NCBI GenBank assembly: GCA_016169955.1
Contig: JABJUM010000005.1
Location: 682,001 to 746,000, forward strand
DNA length: 64,000 bases
Origin: Phytophthora vignae f. sp. vignae
Lineage: Eukaryota; Oomycota; Peronosporomycetes; Peronosporales; Peronosporaceae
Direction: 5' to 3'
Position 1 is the first letter of the stretch; the number at the start of each line of letters is the position of its first letter. The position numbers were made by a program, and so were the translations under genes. The notes under the pieces were generated by a model that searched no databases, had not been told where the DNA came from, and saw only the letters and a program-made list of their open reading frames with translations. This document shows positions 32,530 through 41,881 of the stretch, one piece after another.

Positions 32530-35500
32530 ATGTCGTCGTCCGACGCCCCTGCCGCTTCTCCGGTACGTCCCTTGTCTCTGGTTGCTCCGTCCGCTCCGTC
32601 ACTAACTCTCCTTCTGCGGCAGGCTTCACCAGCTCAGGTAGAATCGTCTCCACGGCCTCCACACCTTCCGACGCGAGATGAGGGGGAGTCCGCTGAGTTC
32701 GCCGACTCGGCGTCCTGGGCTCGCGGGGTCAGCGATGGACAGGAGAACCCTGTCATCGACTTGACAACTTCCCGTGGGTTCGACCAGGAGTCTGGGTCAG
32801 CATCTCGCACTCCCCCTCGCCGCTCACCGAGTCCGCGTGGTGACACCACTTCGGGCACCGCCGACGTTGGTCGGTCGGACTCGGCTGGGTCGGTGAGTCT
32901 TGACTCTCTCGCTGCGCTGATCCACGCGCAGTCCGAGCAACGTCGCTCTGAGAACGCGGATCTAGCTCGGCTGTTGTCGTTCGTGATCACCCGTCCTGCT
33001 CCAGCTGCCGACCGCGACGTTCGTCGGACCGCCTTGGAAGCGACGTCGTTTGAGGAACTCGTGGGTCTCCTTAGCGGCCAGTATCAACCTCAGGACTACG
33101 CGAGTGAATACGCGGCGCTGAAGGTCGAACTGGAATCGGCTCAAGCGATTAACGCCGATCTGACTCGGCGGCTTGATTCCCTAGCTGCGGCGAAAGCTGA
33201 CCTCGAGAAGCGGTTGAAGGATGTGATCGAGGAGCGAGACTTGTGGAAGAGCCAGGCTGAGAAAGCATCTCCTCTCTTGACGAGTTTCCGGAAAGCGATC
33301 GCCGAGTCTGAGGCCTCCCTGAAGTTGGCTCGTGAGTCCCAGGATGCCAAGATCCAATCAGCGTTCGCTCACGCTAAGGAACTCGGCAGGCAGGTCAAGG
33401 AACGCGATGTGGAGATCACTCGCTTGACCCAGCTCTTGTCTGCTCGGGACGCCGAGTACGCAGTACTCCAGGGAGTCTCGACTAAGCATTTCGAGCAGTT
33501 GCAGGAGTCCGCTCGGCTGCTCACTTCTGGGGATGCTCAACCTCTCCGCGCCGCCAAGGCGACCATCGATCACCAGCGTGAGGTCATCCTTCGGCAGAAG
33601 CGTGTCATCTCTCGCATGGGGGTTCTACCCATGGACGATCCTCACATGGCTACTGCAGCGGCGGCCGGACTGGACGTGCCTGGGCTGAATCCGGCTGACT
33701 TGCAACTCAATGCTCGATTATGCCGGGTTCTGGCTCAGCGGTTCCCCGAGGTGATGGACATTCCATCTGGAGAGACTCGGCGAGTTGAGTTGGTTATACA
33801 CCCTCGGGTCGACGGTGCGGCCTCCGTTCCGCCGGTGGTTGTGAGCTCAGCGGAATCATTCCTCGGCCAATCGACTCGGCTGGACGCGTCCGACCCTCAG
33901 GGGCCTGCGGCTCCGCCACAGGGCTCGACTGCTGCGGTGCCGACTCCGACCTCGCGGCTCCATCGTAGCAAGTCGGTTGATCAACTTCGCCGAGCTCGGC
34001 TGGACTCGTTGACGCCTGCGGAGAAACTCCGCCGCTACTCCTACCCGAAGTCACCGACGGCGGCTGGTTCTCGGCGCAAGCCTTCCAAGCCCCTCCAACA
34101 GCCGTACGCGTGTCCTTTGCCTGGTGAGGCTGGGCATGCTGACGCGTCAGCTCAGCTCGGTGAGGCTGCCCAGGAGACTTCTGCCGGCCTGAACTTGGCT
34201 AACTTGGCGACTGAGGAGGTGGGGGCTGCAGAAGTCGATGACGAGGCCCACTCTCTGGAGGAGGACCTCTCATTCGAGTTCAACGAGATCCCGGACTCCG
34301 CCGAGTTACCAGCCGAGTCGACTAGTCCGCCCGTGAGCGTACAGCTTACCAAGCTGGTGTCGTATCCATCTTCACCGGTACAATCGTCTCCGGTTGCTTC
34401 AAACCCGGCGTCGACTCCTGCCTCCTCTGATCCTCCGGAGTCGCAGGCAGTGATCGTGGATTCAGCTCCCGCGTCCTCCAGTTCTGCCCCGCTGCCGACG
34501 TGCGTGAAGTGGGTTCCTCCATCTTCCAGTGCGCCGGGCTCCGGTGTTGTGAAGAGTGTTGCTGGTACGCCGAACTCGGCCGTGACACCCAGCTCGGCTT
34601 CGGTTTCGATCTCGGCTGCCGATTCGAGCTCGGGTATGGCTCAAGTTGTTCCCACCCGTGTACTTGGTTCAGCACCTTTGTCTGGGAGCGCGTCGAGCTC
34701 GGCTGCTGGAGTCTTGACTGGTCGTTCAGGTGATTCCTCTCCTGCTTCAACACGGGTCGCGAATGCGTCGGGTTCTGCGGCTGGTGGTTCAACTGCAGCC
34801 GCCTCCCGATCTTTGGGTGGTTCGGTGTCTCCGGTGTCTCGCGTTACCGTGAGCTCTTCTGCGCAGCGGCTACTCGCTTGCTCTCGGCCTCGGTTCCCCA
34901 GTCAGACCCAGAGTCGTCGCAGTCTGGCAGGGGTAGCGTCAACTGCGGTTACGCCGGGGCCAAGCGTCTCAACGGCGACCGCTACTCGGCCTGCTATTCC
35001 CGTGAGCTCGGCTGAGATGACTTCTCCATCGGGTCGTCCTCTGCGTCCCACGGCAGCTACCGCCCGAGTGCTGAATGCTCATTGCTTGAACCTGTTGGAG
35101 TCTCCCGACTATCTCGTTCTCCAGTCAACTCGGCGGAGCCTCTCTTCCAGTTTCTCGAGCCCGGCTCTTAGCTTGGATGTCCCTGGGAGCTCGACTCATC
35201 CACTGTCTCTGTCTGAGAGTTCCGACTCCGAAGCGGACGATCCTGGATCCGCTGATGAGCTCGACTCGGACGGCTCTGGCTCGCCTCCCCGGCCTACGTC
35301 TGCCACGTCACTTCCGCCTCCGCGTGGGAAAGTCAGAAGCTACATGGCGGCTCGTCGATCTCCTCTGGTCCCACCTAGTGAGTCTAGTGAGTCCGACTCA
35401 CCGCCGAGTTCCGTGCAGCCGAGCGGTAAGGGCGCCAAGGGCAAGCGCAAGCGATCGCGCAAGCATAAGCACAAGCACAAGCACGAGCATCGGCACAAGC

Positions 35501-37275
35501 ACAAGCCTAAGTCGAAGTCGAAGTCGAAGTTGAAGTCAAAGTCCAAGCCCAAGTCGGCCGGGTCGCATGGGTCGAAAAGATCCGCCTCTCCAGACTCGGC
35601 TGAGAACTCCCGCCCGTCCAAGCGTCAGCGAGGTCCGATTGGGGGCTCGGCTAGCAACTCGGCTGGGGTTTCGGCTGCTTCCAACTCGACCATCAGCTCG
35701 GCTGCGAGTTCTGGTGTCACGTCGAGCTCGGCTGTTTCCTTCGCCAGTCCGGCCTCGACGCCCTCGGGGCCACTTGTGACGGTTCACGACGCTGGTGTTC
35801 ACGACCTTCCGGAGTTGCCTGCAGCTTTGCGCTTTTCGCTCGCTCAGTTGCGCACTCGGGCTCGTCAAGCGGTCGGTCGAGATGCTCGGATTACTCCTCA
35901 GCTAGCTCGGCTACGCGACATCCGCTTCGTCCACTATGGGTCTCAGCGGTGTTGGGATGCCATACTTAGCCATCAAACCGCTAAGATTACTGTGGATGAT
36001 GCGTCGGGGAAGGGAGGCGTGCCGGTCACGTTGAGCTCCCTCGAAGGGATTAAGGCGTTCGCGGACGTATACGACCCGAACCACCCGGCCCAGCGACTCC
36101 TTCGATTACTTCCCCGGACTCCCATCTTCTTCTCACCCCAGATCCTCGAGGATGCTAAGCACTGGTTGGAGAACTCGGTGAAGTCAGTGACCTTGATGGA
36201 GCGTCTCGCGGAGGTGTTCGTCAAGATTCGTGGTGAAGCTCCAGTCTCGACGTACGACAAGGAGGGCCCTACCAAGTTCTTCGTGGCCTTGTTCGAGCGG
36301 TGTCACTGGATGGTCGAGTCGAGCGTGCTGATGGGGCTCCATCCTGCCTTCCACGTGGGGCTTCCATACCACAGGTTAGCCGAGATGTACGACACCTGGG
36401 TGTTATACAAGCTGGCTCGCAAGCGTCGTGGCGATGCCCTTCGGAATCTCATGGCCATCCTTCCGGACGATCTGTTCACTGCTGTAATGAAGCTGCTCGG
36501 CGGACTTGCTGCTCCTGAAGTCGACGCAGAGCTCTTCTTCGAGCCGTCGGTCCCGTTGTACCCGCTGGTAAATCTCGCTTGGATTTCTGCAAGCCGGGAC
36601 TGGTGCGTTGAAGCTGAGTCTGTGGACGACTCCGAGCCTTGGCGAGCTTGGTGGTGGACTGACCCAGTGGCTCATCCCTACAACACGTGCTTCCGAACGC
36701 GCAACTTGGAGTTCATGGTTTTCGCTCCTGCTGGCGTCGATCCACGCTTAGTCGAGGATGCTATCGAGGAGGACGTGGATCTCGACGAACCGGCTTCTCT
36801 TCAGATCTCGTCGAGTGCTCCAGTTCCAGCCAACCGAGCTGGGATCCACATCTTCGAAGGTCGTGAGACGGGTGAACTCGGCTGGGCGGCTGGTGATTCG
36901 GATCCGTCTTCTCCTTTGGTCGGGTCGCCCAACTTATGCGGCCCTTCTCCGACGGCTTCTCTCTTCGGTCCGGCGTCGCCTGGGTCCCCAGCCGAGTCGA
37001 GTGCGGCATCAAGCGCGGCTGAGGGTGGCAGCTCGGCTGTCCTGACTCCAAGCTCGGCGAACTCGACTATGCTGACTGCCGGTGCAGAGAGTGACCTCGG
37101 CTGGGCCAGCTACAAGCGCCGGAGGTTCGGTTGGTCTCCTCGCAGCGGCTGCAGCCACTGTCGTCTCCTCTGCTGCGCGTTTCCAAGATCCTGCGTCTTC
37201 GTAGCCTGCAGATCAGCCGAGCCCTTCTTCTTTTCCATCATTCCTTGGCGTAATTCATATTATGTATGCAGTTGA
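32530..37275 (+). CDS. Antisense-strand ORF of the LTR element, 1,581 codons, unknown function
   Basis: The ATG at 32530 has a good context (ACCATGT). The frame stays open for 4.7 kb, starting 110 bp inside the 3-prime LTR and ending 76 bp from the convergent pol stop, so it overlaps no sense gene. Regions: Ser/Pro-rich start; coiled coil at about 180-330; Ser/Ala/Thr-rich linker at about 400-950; a very basic His/Lys/Ser run at about 960-1,010 (KHKHKHKHEHRHKHKPKSK), probably a nuclear or nucleic-acid-binding tract. A compact C-terminal domain covers about 1,090-1,450 (SLAQLRTRARQAVGRD, LMERLAEVFVKIRGE, CHWMVESSVLMGLHPAFHVG, RRGDALRNLMAILPDDLF, WWWTDPVAHPYNTCF). Nothing in it matches a known retroelement protein. 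Confidence 0.7.
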   Translation: MSSSDAPAASPVRPLSLVAPSAPSLTLLLRQASPAQVESSPRPPHLPTRDEGESAEFADSASWARGVSDGQENPVIDLTTSRGFDQESGSASRTPPRRSPSPRGDTTSGTADVGRSDSAGSVSLDSLAALIHAQSEQRRSENADLARLLSFVITRPAPAADRDVRRTALEATSFEELVGLLSGQYQPQDYASEYAALKVELESAQAINADLTRRLDSLAAAKADLEKRLKDVIEERDLWKSQAEKASPLLTSFRKAIAESEASLKLARESQDAKIQSAFAHAKELGRQVKERDVEITRLTQLLSARDAEYAVLQGVSTKHFEQLQESARLLTSGDAQPLRAAKATIDHQREVILRQKRVISRMGVLPMDDPHMATAAAAGLDVPGLNPADLQLNARLCRVLAQRFPEVMDIPSGETRRVELVIHPRVDGAASVPPVVVSSAESFLGQSTRLDASDPQGPAAPPQGSTAAVPTPTSRLHRSKSVDQLRRARLDSLTPAEKLRRYSYPKSPTAAGSRRKPSKPLQQPYACPLPGEAGHADASAQLGEAAQETSAGLNLANLATEEVGAAEVDDEAHSLEEDLSFEFNEIPDSAELPAESTSPPVSVQLTKLVSYPSSPVQSSPVASNPASTPASSDPPESQAVIVDSAPASSSSAPLPTCVKWVPPSSSAPGSGVVKSVAGTPNSAVTPSSASVSISAADSSSGMAQVVPTRVLGSAPLSGSASSSAAGVLTGRSGDSSPASTRVANASGSAAGGSTAAASRSLGGSVSPVSRVTVSSSAQRLLACSRPRFPSQTQSRRSLAGVASTAVTPGPSVSTATATRPAIPVSSAEMTSPSGRPLRPTAATARVLNAHCLNLLESPDYLVLQSTRRSLSSSFSSPALSLDVPGSSTHPLSLSESSDSEADDPGSADELDSDGSGSPPRPTSATSLPPPRGKVRSYMAARRSPLVPPSESSESDSPPSSVQPSGKGAKGKRKRSRKHKHKHKHEHRHKHKPKSKSKSKLKSKSKPKSAGSHGSKRSASPDSAENSRPSKRQRGPIGGSASNSAGVSAASNSTISSAASSGVTSSSAVSFASPASTPSGPLVTVHDAGVHDLPELPAALRFSLAQLRTRARQAVGRDARITPQLARLRDIRFVHYGSQRCWDAILSHQTAKITVDDASGKGGVPVTLSSLEGIKAFADVYDPNHPAQRLLRLLPRTPIFFSPQILEDAKHWLENSVKSVTLMERLAEVFVKIRGEAPVSTYDKEGPTKFFVALFERCHWMVESSVLMGLHPAFHVGLPYHRLAEMYDTWVLYKLARKRRGDALRNLMAILPDDLFTAVMKLLGGLAAPEVDAELFFEPSVPLYPLVNLAWISASRDWCVEAESVDDSEPWRAWWWTDPVAHPYNTCFRTRNLEFMVFAPAGVDPRLVEDAIEEDVDLDEPASLQISSSAPVPANRAGIHIFEGRETGELGWAAGDSDPSSPLVGSPNLCGPSPTASLFGPASPGSPAESSAASSAAEGGSSAVLTPSSANSTMLTAGAESDLGWASYKRRRFGWSPRSGCSHCRLLCCAFPRSCVFVACRSAEPFFFSIIPWRNSYYVCS

Positions 37276-37351
37276 CGCAGTAGTTTCTTCGTCTCAACTC
37301 AGCCTGCTGTCTTCACTGAGTTGGCGGGTTCATCATCTTGGTGCAATAGCT

Positions 37352-40300
37352 TTAATCCTCATCTGCAACTTGCACCATTTGCAGACGGTTTTCACGTTTC
37401 TTCTGTCGTAAGTAGTCGAACAACAGCCCACCGCACGACAAATTCGACAGCGGCTCCCAGGTTGGTTCATCGTAGCCGACCCATTTGACCTTGAACTTCC
37501 GCTGAGTTCTGGCTGTGCTCGTGGACAGCGGTAACTCGTCGTCCAGGATAGCTTCGACTTCGTATTCATTCACTGCTTCGTCAGGCTCCCAGCTATCCTC
37601 GGGGAGGAGTTCTTCATCGAAGTCGAGACGATCCGACTCGGCTAAGTCGGCTACCAGCCGAGTTGTTGGTCGTTCGCCGAGTTCTGTGACTGCCTTCAGG
37701 CGCGACACATGCACCACCGGGTAGAAGCGGTATCCACTCTTGTCAGGGAGTTCCAGTTCATAGGCAAATTCCTCCACTTTCTTCTTCACCCGAAACGGTC
37801 CGTGCCATCGGTGTGCCAACTTCTTGGTCAGCCCAGGCCTGACTCGTTCCATGAACAGCCACACTTGGTCACCTTCCTTGAATAGCGACTTCCGAGACTC
37901 GGCTATTTCGTCACCTCCCTCAGTCGACTCGGCTGCTCCTTCGGGTGGGCTTGCCGAGGTGTCCGCCTCTCCTTCTTCGGCCGGGACGGCTCTCTGTTCG
38001 ACTCGGCTGAGCCCATCATTGTGTTCTTTGGCCCTCCGTTGCTTTTCTTTCAGCTGGAACTCGGCTGCCAATTTCAAAGCCACCTCTCTCTGCCGGTTTG
38101 CTTCTCTGCGCCATTCGGCTGCCCCAGTCGAGTCAGCTGAGTTGCCCCTGCCGAGCCTGACTGACTCGGTCATCGCCTTGAGTGTAGACCGAGCGTCCCA
38201 CCCGTGTACCAAGTAGAACGGTGTCTCCCGCCGAGTTGAGTCTCTCGAGTTGTTGACGGCGTGGACGAGCTTCTCGGCTACATCATCCCAGTCGGCTTGG
38301 AGAGGGTCTTCCACATACACACGCACGGTTTGGATCATCGTCTTCACCGAACGTTCTTGCTGACCGTTGGCTTGTGGCCGGTAACTCAGCGTGGCTCTCG
38401 ACTTGGACTGCATCATCTCCGAGAACTTCTGGAACACTTCACTCATGAACCGCGGATCTCTGTCGTGGCGTACTAGTGACGGGGCTCCGAACCTCCGAAA
38501 AACATTCTCCTCGAAGGCCTTCGCTACCTCGAGTGCCCCAGTCTCGCTCATTGCCTTAGCAATCATGAACCCGGTGAAGTGGTCTTGGAACAGCAGGAGC
38601 GCTGTGTTGCCTCGCCGAGTCTTCGGCAGTGGTATGACGAAATCCATCGACACCACGTGGAACGGTCGCTCCGAAACCACGTTGCCGGGTGAGTAACCCT
38701 TCAGGTGTGGTTCGCTCTTGCTGGTGCTGCAGTCTTCGCATGCTTGGACATGTTTGACTACATCAGCATACAATCCAATCCAATAGTAATCGACCCGGAC
38801 CTTGTGGTAGGTCCGCACGATCCCCTGGTGGCCGCCTTCGATGGAGTTGTGGCAGTTCTGCAGGATCTCATCTATCATGGTCGTCGGGACCACCAATCGG
38901 AGGGATAAGCTCGGTTCGCCGAGTTCACCAGGTCGTCTGGCCTTGTCTTGTCGGTACAGCAGCCCGTCTTCACTGAGCACGAACTCGTCGGCGACTTTCC
39001 CAGCGTTGTGAGCTCGGCGGTGTATGAGCTGCGCATAATCGCCTTTGAGGTAGGACTTCAAGTCGGCCCACCGTTGTTCTTCATCTTGCGCTTTGGCTAT
39101 CCGCAGACGTCGCTCAGCCTGGACCACCACTGGGTCGATGTTCATGGCGTTGGGTTCTCGGGCTTCTCCGAGCTCGGCTATCACCTCAGCCGAGTTCACG
39201 GGTGGTGATGTGCCACCGAACTCGGCTTCTCCAGTCACCTGCTCTCTAGCAGGTGGAGGTCGGCTATCACGTTCAAAGTCATCGCACTCGGCTTCTTCAT
39301 TCGACGCCGAGTTCGGGGCTGGATGCTCTGTGACTTCATCTTCAAAACGGACTCGGCGAACTTGGCTCCTTGTCACGACAGTAATTTCCGCACCTTCCGC
39401 TTGGGCCTCCGCCGAGTCCTTGTCCACGTACAGGATCTCGGCGATCCTATTCAGGGTCTTCAACTCGGCTTTCCGTTCAGCGTTCAGCACGACTCTCCCC
39501 GCCTTGGCTTCCAGCGCTTCGGTCGCGAGGGAATCCGCTGCCGAGTTGTAGAGACGCACTACGTGCAGGTAGCGAACCGAACTCAGCTTGCTGACTAATT
39601 TCTTGTGGCGTGCCAGCTCGACTTGCAATGCTTCCTTCTTACACGCGATCACCCCCATGGATTGCTGGATCGCAAGCCGAGAATCGCCCACGATGATTAA
39701 GTCCGTCACCCCACGCTCAATAGCTGAGGTCACCCCGTTATTCATGCCGGTGTACTCGGCTATATTCACCGTGGTCGATGGGAGGTGCGCGCTCGCAGCG
39801 ATCTCAATGCTCCAGTCCGGTAGACGCCACAGGATCCACGAACAACTCCCAAACCCGCCGTGTTTGGCGGTCTTTGCTGATCCGTCGAACGAAAGGACAT
39901 GCCCCTTGAAGTCTCGAGGCACGTGTGCATACAGCAGTTCTGGGGCCATACGGACCACAGCCGAGTTCTTGGACGGCGGGGCGACATGCGTTAGTAGCTC
40001 GTCCAATCCCACGGCTGGCGTGATAGATGCCTGGAGCAACTGGGCGAAATCCGTGTCTCGTTCGCGGACCCGTTTGACCTTGAGATGGAAGGGCGGCAGC
40101 AGCACCGCAAAACTGACTGCCCTGCCGTAGAGCGACTTCGACTGGAACACCCATTCGAGAGTCGAGTAGCGGGTATAGACGTGGATGGTTTTCCCGGCGT
40201 GCAGCGTATGGCATACTTTGATAAGCTGCAGCAAAGCGAGCACTTCCTTCTCGGCGGGGTGGTAGCCGAGTTCATTATCTTTGAGGACTCGGCCACAGAA

Positions 40301-41881
40301 CCGCACCGGGTGGAGCTTCCCTTCGTGGAGCTGCATCAGCGTGCTACTCAGCGCCCACTCATTCGCGAATAGCATGACGTGGACGTCTTCAGCCGAGTTG
40401 AAATGACGAAGTATGGGCGCGTCGACCACCTTCTGCTTCAACTCGGCGAACGCCGCTTTAGCCGCTGTCAGGTCACCGCCGGGTCCAAAATCTTCATCCT
40501 TCAGTTGATAGAGGACTGCCCCGTACACTGCCAGGTTCTGGATGAATCGGCCATAGTAGTTCAGCGCACCCAAGAATGCCTGCATCCCTTTCTTCGTCGT
40601 CAGGAACGGCAGCCCGGCTATCGCTAGCATCTTCTTCTGGTCGGCTTGGATTCCCGCTGAGGTCACCCCATGGGATAGGAAGTCGACTTTTGGCTGGACG
40701 AAGATGCTTTTCGGGAAACTGACGCTGATCCGGCACTCAGTGAAACGTTGCAGCAGTCGATCGAGCGTCCCTAGGCATTCCTCGAACGTCCGCCCCCCGA
40801 AGCAAATATCATCGACGAACGATCGTCGGTCGAAAACCGGTACCAGACACGAGTCATCCGGTTCACCCGTCTTGAACATGTCGGCGTCTGGGCTGTTGAT
40901 GAATTCTTCCAACTGATCAAACTCGGCTTGAGCTCGGCGGTCGGCTTCAAACTTGGTTTGGCCGCTGGCCTCGAAGTCGAAGTCGGCTGCGAGTCGTTTC
41001 CGCTGAGCTTCGGATGCAGCTTCTGCATGTTGGATGCGTTTGGCAAACTCCTTCCAACCCCCTTTGGGTTGTACATACCCCCACAGGGCGTTATCGATAA
41101 GGCGCTGGTAGATCATCGGGGCATTCTTCAATCCGAAGGGCATCCGAAGCCATTCAAAGTGGCCGAGCGTACAGACAAAAGCCGAGATCCACCGGGCACG
41201 CCGAGTCATCATGACCGCCCAGAAACCGCTGGCGGCATCCAAGGAGCAGAACCATAGGTAGGCTACTAGCTCAGTGAGGAGATCATCCACTAGTGGCATT
41301 GCGTATTCCATGAGCACCGTAATTGCGTTCACCAGCTTGTAGTCAATGCACAGCCGAATGTCGACTCCATTCTTCTTTAGGACAATCACGATGGGTGACG
41401 CCCAGGGGCTGTTCGAGAAGGCGATCAGCCGAGCTCGTAGCAACGCCTTGAGTAACTCGTACAGCTTGCCGAGATGCTTCAGCGGGACTCGGCGGGCTCG
41501 TTGGCGGATTGGCGGGTGCCCTTGCACGTCAATGTCACACACCACGCCGTAAGCCGGTGGAGGCAAGGCATTACCACTGGAGATCATGATCTTTTCGTGG
41601 CTTTTCAATACCTCCACCAGCCGAGTAGACTGTGGCCGAGTGTGCGCCGAGCTCTGCACATTGGTTGCTTCGTAGTCGAGTTGCGTCGACACCGCTTCAG
41701 TCAAATCGGGCAGGAACGCTAACTCGCGAGCGTAGTCTTCGAGTTCCAAGTTCGTGGCTGGATGCTCGAACTCGGCTGTGTCCTCAGCCGAGTCGCCTTG
41801 GTCATCTGCACTTCCTCGTACTTGGCTGCCAGAAGGTAGCGTAGGCGCAAGTCTTCCATCGGGTCCGACGACATGGATTGA
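37352..41881 (-). CDS. pol: Pol: reverse transcriptase, RNase H, second RNase H, integrase, chromodomain
   Basis: The frame opens at 41881 without an ATG and ends at 37352; the conserved part is about 1,465 aa. RT: CDIDVQGHPPIRQRARR, WASPIVIVLKKNG, FCSLDAASGFWAV, MPFGLKNAP, and FVDDI in place of YxDD. A gypsy RNase H follows (LHPVRFCGRVLKDNE). A second, archaeal-like RNase H follows that: LSFDGSAKTAKHGGFGS, AEYTGMNNG, GDSRLAIQQ, NSAADSLATEAL. Integrase has the HHCC finger (HNSIEGGHQG..CEDCSTSK) and DDE triad (SMDFVIPLP, RHDRDPRF, QANGQQERSVK). A chromodomain closes the protein (FKVKWVGYDEPTWEPLSNL). It lies in the -1 frame relative to protease; no clear slippery heptamer was seen in the overlap 41719-41881, so an indel is possible. 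Confidence 0.9.
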   Translation of the reverse strand, partial: SIHVVGPDGRLAPTLPSGSQVRGSADDQGDSAEDTAEFEHPATNLELEDYARELAFLPDLTEAVSTQLDYEATNVQSSAHTRPQSTRLVEVLKSHEKIMISSGNALPPPAYGVVCDIDVQGHPPIRQRARRVPLKHLGKLYELLKALLRARLIAFSNSPWASPIVIVLKKNGVDIRLCIDYKLVNAITVLMEYAMPLVDDLLTELVAYLWFCSLDAASGFWAVMMTRRARWISAFVCTLGHFEWLRMPFGLKNAPMIYQRLIDNALWGYVQPKGGWKEFAKRIQHAEAASEAQRKRLAADFDFEASGQTKFEADRRAQAEFDQLEEFINSPDADMFKTGEPDDSCLVPVFDRRSFVDDICFGGRTFEECLGTLDRLLQRFTECRISVSFPKSIFVQPKVDFLSHGVTSAGIQADQKKMLAIAGLPFLTTKKGMQAFLGALNYYGRFIQNLAVYGAVLYQLKDEDFGPGGDLTAAKAAFAELKQKVVDAPILRHFNSAEDVHVMLFANEWALSSTLMQLHEGKLHPVRFCGRVLKDNELGYHPAEKEVLALLQLIKVCHTLHAGKTIHVYTRYSTLEWVFQSKSLYGRAVSFAVLLPPFHLKVKRVRERDTDFAQLLQASITPAVGLDELLTHVAPPSKNSAVVRMAPELLYAHVPRDFKGHVLSFDGSAKTAKHGGFGSCSWILWRLPDWSIEIAASAHLPSTTVNIAEYTGMNNGVTSAIERGVTDLIIVGDSRLAIQQSMGVIACKKEALQVELARHKKLVSKLSSVRYLHVVRLYNSAADSLATEALEAKAGRVVLNAERKAELKTLNRIAEILYVDKDSAEAQAEGAEITVVTRSQVRRVRFEDEVTEHPAPNSASNEEAECDDFERDSRPPPAREQVTGEAEFGGTSPPVNSAEVIAELGEAREPNAMNIDPVVVQAERRLRIAKAQDEEQRWADLKSYLKGDYAQLIHRRAHNAGKVADEFVLSEDGLLYRQDKARRPGELGEPSLSLRLVVPTTMIDEILQNCHNSIEGGHQGIVRTYHKVRVDYYWIGLYADVVKHVQACEDCSTSKSEPHLKGYSPGNVVSERPFHVVSMDFVIPLPKTRRGNTALLLFQDHFTGFMIAKAMSETGALEVAKAFEENVFRRFGAPSLVRHDRDPRFMSEVFQKFSEMMQSKSRATLSYRPQANGQQERSVKTMIQTVRVYVEDPLQADWDDVAEKLVHAVNNSRDSTRRETPFYLVHGWDARSTLKAMTESVRLGRGNSADSTGAAEWRREANRQREVALKLAAEFQLKEKQRRAKEHNDGLSRVEQRAVPAEEGEADTSASPPEGAAESTEGGDEIAESRKSLFKEGDQVWLFMERVRPGLTKKLAHRWHGPFRVKKKVEEFAYELELPDKSGYRFYPVVHVSRLKAVTELGERPTTRLVADLAESDRLDFDEELLPEDSWEPDEAVNEYEVEAILDDELPLSTSTARTQRKFKVKWVGYDEPTWEPLSNLSCGGLLFDYLRQKKRENRLQMVQVADED

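Noticed and set aside
35456..35560. Tandem hexamer-like repeat
   Set aside because: Codons for the His/Lys/Ser run of the antisense ORF; described there rather than as a separate satellite.
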